64,000 nt of DNA from Gemmatimonadaceae bacterium (GTDB taxonomy: Bacteria > Gemmatimonadota > Gemmatimonadetes > Gemmatimonadales > Gemmatimonadaceae). The notes below the pieces were generated by a model. That model had not been told where the DNA came from, did not search any database, and saw only the letters and a program-made list of their open reading frames with translations. The position numbers were made by a program, and so were the translations under genes. The number at the start of each line of letters is the position of its first letter. The stretch's first letter is position 1. The stretch spans positions 1-64,000 of the forward strand of contig JACDDT010000004.1 in assembly GCA_013816855.1 (NCBI GenBank), written 5' to 3'. Positions 57,095 to 64,000 of the stretch are shown piece by piece.

Positions 57095-58432
57095 ATGATC
57101 GTTCCAAGACTCATAGAGCGCAAACGGAATGGCCGGGCCCTCACCAGGGACGAACTGCGGGAGCTCGTACTGGCGTATTCGCGCGGAGAAGTGCCGGATT
57201 ATCAGATGGCCGCCTTTCTCATGGCCGTCTATTTCAAGGGACTGGATCGCGACGAGATGACAACGCTTATGGAAGCGATGCTCGCGAGCGGAAGCCATCT
57301 CGATTTTTCCCATCTCCAGATCGCCCGGGTGGACAAGCATTCGATGGGCGGTGTTGGCGACAAGACATCGCTCGTTCTCGCGCCGCTCATCGCTTCACTC
57401 GGCATCGCCGTGCCGATGATCTCGGGTAGGGGTTTGGGTCACACGGGTGGGACGCTCGACAAGCTCGAAGCCATTCCCGGTTTTCGCACCCAGATGACGA
57501 TGGCCGAGACGACCCGTCAGGTCGAAGACATCGGATGTGCGCTGGTCGGTCAGACCGCCGAGCTCGTGCCCGCCGACAAAAAGATGTATGCACTGCGCGA
57601 CACGACTGCGACGGTCGAGGTGATTCCGCTTATCGCGGCGAGCATCATGAGCAAAAAACTCGCGGAATCACTCACTGGTCTAGTCCTCGACATTAAGTGT
57701 GGCAGCGGATCATTCCTGCCCGAGACAGAGAAAGGCCTCGAGCTCGCGAAGGCGATGATCCAGCTCGGAGAATCACACGGGTGCCCGGTGGTGGCGCTGA
57801 TGACGGCGATGGACCGTCCGCTGGGACACGCCTGCGGGAACGCACTAGAGACGAAGGAAGCAATCGACATGCTTCACGGCGGCGGTCCGCCCGATTTTGT
57901 CGAAGTAACCTTCGCGCTCGGCGCTGAGATGCTGCTGTTAAGTGGTGTATGCCGGTCGATGGAAGAGGCACACAGCGAGATGCGCCGCGCCATTGCGGGC
58001 GGTCAAGCTGCGGAGAAATTCGAAGAGATCATCGCCGCACAGGGCGGAGATAGCGGAGTAGTGTCGGATACTTCGCGGTTGCCGCAGGCGGCGTGCGAGG
58101 GAGTGTATGAGGCGCCCGCGGATGGGTTCATCACACGCGTCGAGCCGCGCGCCATCGGACACGGCATCATCGCCCTCGGAGGCGGCCGCCTCACCATGGA
58201 AGATACAGTGGACCCGTCCGTAGGTTTTGTCATCACAGTTAAACCGGGTGACAAGGTTGCGAAGGGTCAGCCGATCGCGACGGTCTATGCGCGGCGCAAG
58301 TCAGCCCTCGAGATCGGGCGGCGCACACTGCAGGCGGCCATCGCGGTTGGAGACGCTCCGGCAGAAGGCTGCGCGCTTATCTCTCATCGGGTGACCGCGA
58401 GCGGGGTTGAGAATTTCACCGCTCACGGGTGA
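57095..58432 (+). CDS. pdp: Pyrimidine-nucleoside / thymidine phosphorylase
   Basis: A 445-residue glycosyltransferase-family phosphorylase. The N-terminal half has MAAFLMAVYFKGLDRDEM, the phosphate loop KHSMGGVGDKTSL, and SGRGLGHTGGTLDKLEAIPG; the C-terminal domain has GFITRVEPRAIGHGIIALGG. It phosphorolyses thymidine and uridine or deoxyuridine. The usual KHSTGGVGD has Met for Thr here. It belongs with tdk in pyrimidine salvage. A strong bidirectional terminator follows. Confidence 0.94.
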   Translation: MIVPRLIERKRNGRALTRDELRELVLAYSRGEVPDYQMAAFLMAVYFKGLDRDEMTTLMEAMLASGSHLDFSHLQIARVDKHSMGGVGDKTSLVLAPLIASLGIAVPMISGRGLGHTGGTLDKLEAIPGFRTQMTMAETTRQVEDIGCALVGQTAELVPADKKMYALRDTTATVEVIPLIAASIMSKKLAESLTGLVLDIKCGSGSFLPETEKGLELAKAMIQLGESHGCPVVALMTAMDRPLGHACGNALETKEAIDMLHGGGPPDFVEVTFALGAEMLLLSGVCRSMEEAHSEMRRAIAGGQAAEKFEEIIAAQGGDSGVVSDTSRLPQAACEGVYEAPADGFITRVEPRAIGHGIIALGGGRLTMEDTVDPSVGFVITVKPGDKVAKGQPIATVYARRKSALEIGRRTLQAAIAVGDAPAEGCALISHRVTASGVENFTAHG

Positions 58433-58481
58433 GGCCGAATGAGCTCGGCTGTTCGGGGCGTTGTGAGATCGTGGGACAAAT

Positions 58482-58513
58482 AAAAAAAGACCGGCGCAAG
58501 GCCGGTCTTTTTT
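58482..58513. terminator. Bidirectional intrinsic terminator between pdp and gyrB
   Basis: Stem GACCGGC / GCCGGTC with a 5-nt loop is flanked by seven A residues on the left and six T residues on the right. The layout terminates plus-strand transcripts from the phosphorylase gene and minus-strand transcripts from gyrB. Confidence 0.93.
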
Positions 58514-58532
58514 CGAGAAGTCCGAATTTTTA

Positions 58533-60618
<2,086 letters not shown>

Positions 60619-60930
60619 TTAGCGTGTCAGCCGAAACCGTATTTTTTTGATCGAGCCGGTGCTCTTGTCTTTATTAATCGAGCGGAGCAGCTCGGGCTCC
60701 ATCAGCGACAGCTCGGACATCCACGCGCTCGTCTTCACAGCGACGAAAAGGATCCCCCCTGCGCTCACCGAAATCGGCTCGGTGACGGCCGCGATCTGCG
60801 TGCCGACGAGCATTTTCCAGTTCGGAATCACGCCGGCCTGCTCGACGCGTGGCGCCAATCCCGAGCTCTTCAAATAATCCTGGAGCGCATCCCCGATTTT
60901 TCCCGGACGCGAGCCCTTCGGGTTTTTCAC
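60619..60930 (-). CDS. dciA: DciA/DUF721 family protein
   Basis: A 103-residue protein with the DUF721 pattern: KIGDALQDYLKSSGLAPRVEQAGVIPNWKMLVG (shown across two parts) then a short beta core ILFVAVKTSAWMSELSLMEPE ending with IKKIRFRLTR. DciA loads or activates the replicative helicase DnaB in bacteria that lack DnaC. The location between recF and gyrB is the classical one near the replication genes. It overlaps recF by 4 nt. Confidence 0.88.
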   Translation of the reverse strand: MKNPKGSRPGKIGDALQDYLKSSGLAPRVEQAGVIPNWKMLVGTQIAAVTEPISVSAGGILFVAVKTSAWMSELSLMEPELLRSINKDKSTGSIKKIRFRLTR

Positions 60931-62057
60931 GCCGCCTCCGCTTCGATGACGCCGCTTCGAACCCTGAAGCGCGGGAGCTTTGTCAGCTCCGAGGGAATGT
61001 CGGTCGCTCTAGGGACGACGAGGATCGTTTGGCCTCGGCCGCTCTCCTGAATGAGATCCAGAATGCGCTCGGCTCTCCCTGCGTCGAGCTCCGCGAACGG
61101 ATCGTCGAAAAGCAAAATTGGCTCAGCGCCCGCCGCGCGCTTCAGGGTCCCGCCCTCGAGGATCCGCAGCGCGATCGCGGCGGTGCGATGCTGCCCAGCC
61201 GATCCGAATACTCTCAGCGGCTGATTGTCGAGCGTGAGCACCAGATCGTCCCGGTGCGGTCCGACCGACGTTACTCCCCGGCGTATGTCGTTGGCTCGCT
61301 TCGACGACAGCTCCCCGGCGAGATCGTCTTCAAGGGAATCCGAGATGTCGAACGCCGAGTGGTGACACATGGTCGCTTCACCGCGCTCTCCGATGCGCTC
61401 GCAGAGCGAAGTGAACTCGGAGCGCGAGCTCTCCACCCATTGAGCGCGTTCGCGCATGACGATCGCCCCGTTTTCCGCGAGCGTCCGCTCCCAAACGGAC
61501 ACACCGTCTTCGGTCGAGCGGCCTCGCGCGGCGGAGCGGAGAGCGGAATTGCGCTGCGCGAGCGCGCCCCGGTAGCGCTGAAGCGCGTGCAGATAGCGTC
61601 GCGACGTAAGGGCCAGAATCAGATCGAGAAATCTCCGGCGTTCTCCGGCCCCGCCTCCTACCAGCTCGACATCCCGCGGCGAGAAGATGACCGAAGGAAG
61701 TGCGCCGAGTCCATCGCTCAGGCGCTTCGGCGCCACGCCATCGTGGAGGAGTTTTTTCTTTTTTGTCGCGAGCTCGAAGCCGAGCTCGATCTCGTGCGCG
61801 GAAGGCGTCAGCGCGTCGGCGAAGAGATGAAAGCCCGACTCGCCGAACCGGGTGAGATCCACGTCGCGCGCGCCTCGAACGGAGCGAAGTGTCTGGAGAT
61901 AAGTGATCGCCTCGAGAAGGTTCGTCTTACCGTGACCGTTATCGCCGACTACGGCGATGCCTTCCCGCGGTAATGCGAGATCGACCCGCTCCAGGTTCCG
62001 GAACTCCTGAATTTTGAGTCGCCGCAGCCAGACGCTCGGCGGCGCCGCCTCCGTCAT
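60927..62057 (-). CDS. recF: DNA replication and repair protein RecF
   Basis: A 376-residue SMC-like ATPase. The N-terminal LRRLKIQEFRNLERVDLAL leads to Walker A VVGDNGHGKTNLLEAI (residues 37-52). The signature is FGSAGQHRTAAIALRI and Walker B is PILLFDDPFAELD. RecF helps load RecA at gaps through RecOR. It overlaps dciA and the enoyl-CoA hydratase gene by 4 nt each. Together with nurA-herA-mre11-rad50 in this window it shows parallel recombination routes. Confidence 0.95.
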   Translation of the reverse strand: MTEAAPPSVWLRRLKIQEFRNLERVDLALPREGIAVVGDNGHGKTNLLEAITYLQTLRSVRGARDVDLTRFGESGFHLFADALTPSAHEIELGFELATKKKKLLHDGVAPKRLSDGLGALPSVIFSPRDVELVGGGAGERRRFLDLILALTSRRYLHALQRYRGALAQRNSALRSAARGRSTEDGVSVWERTLAENGAIVMRERAQWVESSRSEFTSLCERIGERGEATMCHHSAFDISDSLEDDLAGELSSKRANDIRRGVTSVGPHRDDLVLTLDNQPLRVFGSAGQHRTAAIALRILEGGTLKRAAGAEPILLFDDPFAELDAGRAERILDLIQESGRGQTILVVPRATDIPSELTKLPRFRVRSGVIEAEAA

Positions 62058-62833
62058 CTCCCCTTGAACGACGCAGTACGCTTGTCGAGAAAAGCGCCCA
62101 TTCCCTCGCGCATGTCCTCGGTCGCAGCGAGGAGGCCGAAATGATTCGCCTCGAGAATGAGACCTTCATCCAGTGACATCTCGAGACCGCGATCGACTGC
62201 TTCGATGCAGAGTGCGACAGCGAGAGGGCCGTTGGCGAGAATCTGCTTCATCATCTGCTTCGCCGATCCCATCAGCTCCGCGGCGTGGACAACTCGATTC
62301 ACGAGACCGATGCGATATGCTTCGGACGCGTCGATCATCTCGCCGGTGAGAAGAAGCTGAATGGCGCGGCCTTTCCCTACTAGCCGCGCGAGACGCTGCG
62401 ACCCGCCGAATCCCGGAAGTATTCCGAGCTTCGATTCCGGCTGTCCGAACTTCGCGGCCTCAGAGGCGATGCGAATGTGGCAGGCCATCGCCAGCTCGCA
62501 TCCTCCGCCCAGCGCGAAGCCGTTGACGGCGGCAATGACCGGTTTCGGGCAGGTCTCGATGCGACGAAAGACATCCTGTCCGGCACGCGAGCGGCCTTTT
62601 GCGAGAACCGGAGTCTGGCTGGCGAGCTCGGAAATGTCAGCACCGGCGACGAAGGCGCGACCGGCGCCGGTGACGATGATTCCCGCGACCGACTCGTCGA
62701 GACGTATTTCATCGAAAGCGTGTCCGATCTCGGCGATGGTGGCGTCATTCAGCGCGTTCAGCTTGTCGGGCCGGTTGACAGTGAGAACTGCGATTCTGTC
62801 GGCGACTTCGAGGGTGAGGTTTTGAAAAGCCAT
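62054..62833 (-). CDS. Enoyl-CoA hydratase/isomerase family protein
   Basis: A 259-residue crotonase. The first oxyanion-hole segment is GRAFVAGADISEL, the second is AAVNGFALGGGCELAMACHI with the candidate Glu in the following QPESKLGILPGFGGSQRL. These features fit a true hydratase of fatty-acid or short-chain acyl-CoA oxidation. Start candidates are ATG 62833 and 62839. It precedes recF with a 4-nt overlap, a non-obvious partner. The acyl-CoA ligase at 48-50 kb could supply its pathway. Confidence 0.93.
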   Translation of the reverse strand: MAFQNLTLEVADRIAVLTVNRPDKLNALNDATIAEIGHAFDEIRLDESVAGIIVTGAGRAFVAGADISELASQTPVLAKGRSRAGQDVFRRIETCPKPVIAAVNGFALGGGCELAMACHIRIASEAAKFGQPESKLGILPGFGGSQRLARLVGKGRAIQLLLTGEMIDASEAYRIGLVNRVVHAAELMGSAKQMMKQILANGPLAVALCIEAVDRGLEMSLDEGLILEANHFGLLAATEDMREGMGAFLDKRTASFKGR

Positions 62834-62950
62834 TTTCATCGAGGCGGGTGATTGTCGTGTGCGCTCCACGAATTTATGGCGCGCCGTCGCCGCGTGCATC
62901 GGCTAGATTCAGCGCATCGTCTCCCAAACTCCCGTGCCCGCCTAATACCG

Positions 62951-63973
62951 ATGGCTTCGAAGTGGATTCTGCGAAAAGGCTCGAAGGAGAAGGGCTTCAG
63001 CTACGCCGCACCCAACGGCAGTGCGCTGAAAAGCAAAGCCGAGTTGGGGAGAATCGATGCGCTGCGAATACCCCCGGCGTGGCGTGACGTGCATATCGCT
63101 GCGAGCTCGCGCACCGCGATTCAGGCGTGGGGGCTCGATGCACGCGGACGCAAGCAGTACCGGTATCATTCGCGGGCCGTCGAGAAAGGCCAGATGCGGA
63201 AGTACTACCGCGTCCGGGAGATGGCGCGTGATCTTCCGCGAATTCGCGCCCGGCTGAACGCGGATTTCAGGAAGCGTGGCCTCTCGCGGGACAAAGTCTG
63301 CGCAGGGATCCTGCTCTTCATCAGCGACGGATTCTTTCGTGTCGGGAGTGAGCGGTACGAGCGCGACAACAATACCTTCGGCATCACCACTCTCCGCAAA
63401 AAGCACGTCTTCGTCGACGGCGACAACGTCCTCTTCGATTACGTGGGCAAGAGGTCGATCAGACATCGCCGGATTGTGCAGTCGGCTACGATGTCGCGTT
63501 TTATAAAGCAGCTTATTCTCACGCCGGGTCCACGCCTGTTCCGGTATCAGCTCGCCGGCGAGTGGCGCGATGTAGATGCGGGCGACATCAATGACTACCT
63601 CGAAGCGGTAGCGTCATTCCCGTACACCGCAAAGGACTTTCGCACGTGGGGCGGAAGTCTTCGAGCCGCCACCGTGCTGGCCGAGCTGGGCAGCGGGAAG
63701 AGTGTTACCGAGCGAAAGCGAAATGTCGCGACCGCGGTGAGACTCGTCGCCTCCGAATTGGGCAACACGCCCGCGATCTGCCGCAAGTCTTACGTCCATC
63801 CAATTATCATTTCGAAATACATGAGAGGCGGCGCGGTCATTCAGCCGGAGACCAAACGCGGCGCAGGGTCGAAGGAGAGCGGCAGGTTCGCTCATGCGCC
63901 CGAAGAAAAATCCCTCATCGCTTTTCTCGACGAGCACTTTCCGGAGCGACGCAGCGAGCGCAGGGATGACTAG
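62951..63973 (+). CDS. DNA topoisomerase IB (eukaryotic/poxvirus type)
   Basis: A 340-residue type IB topoisomerase. Characteristic phrases are IPPAWRDVHIAASSRTAIQAWGLD, ARGRKQYRYHSR, FRVGSERYERDNNTFGITTL (active-site Arg), KDFRTWGGSLRAA with the His-Lys region, and the catalytic tyrosine in ICRKSYVHP. It relaxes supercoils through a 3'-phosphotyrosine. Bacterial members are patchily distributed. ATG 62951 is my choice; in-frame codons reach back to 62852 but add an unrelated N-terminus. A probable glycerol kinase starts inside its last codons. Confidence 0.93.
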   Translation: MASKWILRKGSKEKGFSYAAPNGSALKSKAELGRIDALRIPPAWRDVHIAASSRTAIQAWGLDARGRKQYRYHSRAVEKGQMRKYYRVREMARDLPRIRARLNADFRKRGLSRDKVCAGILLFISDGFFRVGSERYERDNNTFGITTLRKKHVFVDGDNVLFDYVGKRSIRHRRIVQSATMSRFIKQLILTPGPRLFRYQLAGEWRDVDAGDINDYLEAVASFPYTAKDFRTWGGSLRAATVLAELGSGKSVTERKRNVATAVRLVASELGNTPAICRKSYVHPIIISKYMRGGAVIQPETKRGAGSKESGRFAHAPEEKSLIAFLDEHFPERRSERRDD

Positions 63974-64000
63974 CGGGTGCGTGCTCGCGCTCGACCAGGG
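63966..64000 (+). CDS. glpK: Start of a probable glycerol kinase (partial)
   Basis: From ATG 63966, overlapping the topoisomerase stop in another frame, the sequence reads M-T-S-G-C-V-L-A-L-D-Q-G before the window ends. V-L-A-L-D-Q-G is the phosphate-1 loop start of FGGY carbohydrate kinases and especially glycerol kinase, which continues T-T-S-S-R. Only 11 to 12 residues are visible, so another FGGY kinase is possible. Confidence 0.6.
   Translation, partial: MTSGCVLALDQ

Noticed and set aside
60849-61973. A 374-codon open frame on the plus strand opposite recF
   Set aside because: Antisense shadow of recF; RecF motifs are clear on the minus strand.

Overview
This is a gene-dense, high-GC bacterial chromosome segment of ordinary housekeeping character. 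I see no rRNA, tRNA, CRISPR array, transposase, integrase or phage gene. Many starts are GTG, many genes overlap by 4 nt (ATGA or GTGA), and several secreted or lipoprotein genes are present. Gene content fits a Gram-negative bacterium with an outer membrane: a POTRA/beta-barrel protein, LipB, RecF and DciA beside GyrB. Gemmatimonadota or a neighbouring lineage is my best guess from the overall style; no marker here proves it.

Layout. The left edge (1-44) holds the first codons of accA, then dnaE. 3.5-4.7 kb carries a predicted zinc aminopeptidase, followed by an inverted-repeat element at a convergent gene junction. 4.9-14.6 kb on the minus strand is a lipoate/pyruvate dehydrogenase cluster in transcription order thiO, lipA, pdhA, pdhB, pdhC, lpd, lipB, uvrD-like helicase. 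15.0-18.3 kb is a four-gene minus-strand set (C26 amidotransferase, two glycosyltransferases, DUF3108 protein), divergent from an Omp85-like outer-membrane protein. 20.0-28.0 kb is a seven-gene peptide-uptake operon: a LipM-type lipoyl transferase, dppABCDF and a POT symporter. gcvP diverges from it with only 21 bp between the start codons. A second inverted-repeat element separates gcvP from gcvH-coaE.

32.3-35.3 kb carries marC, tdk and a protein that looks like a DEAD-box helicase that has lost its catalytic motifs but keeps a DbpA-type RNA-binding domain and a tail of nine 7-residue repeats. 35.5-44.2 kb is the most interesting region. It is a tightly coupled plus-strand operon encoding a stand-alone Lrp/AsnC sensor domain, NurA, a HerA-like ATPase with a variant P-loop, a secreted protein, Mre11/SbcD, a short Rad50/SbcC with zinc hook, and a double GNAT protein. 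This is the archaeal-type double-strand-break resection set in a bacterium, with three unexplained partners.

44.2-49.8 kb includes an NDUFA9-like epimerase, a 57-residue membrane protein, and an operon of CX5HGH-type 6-pyruvoyl-tetrahydropterin synthase, FolE and an SDR that could make tetrahydrobiopterin, then an acyl-CoA ligase. 49.8-57.0 kb has a surface lipoprotein, ParA, TPR proteins, a V4R protein, LigA and a DivK/PleD-like response-regulator pair. 57.1-64.0 kb has pyrimidine-nucleoside phosphorylase, gyrB, dciA, recF, an enoyl-CoA hydratase, a eukaryotic-type topoisomerase IB, and at the right edge the first codons of a probable glycerol kinase.
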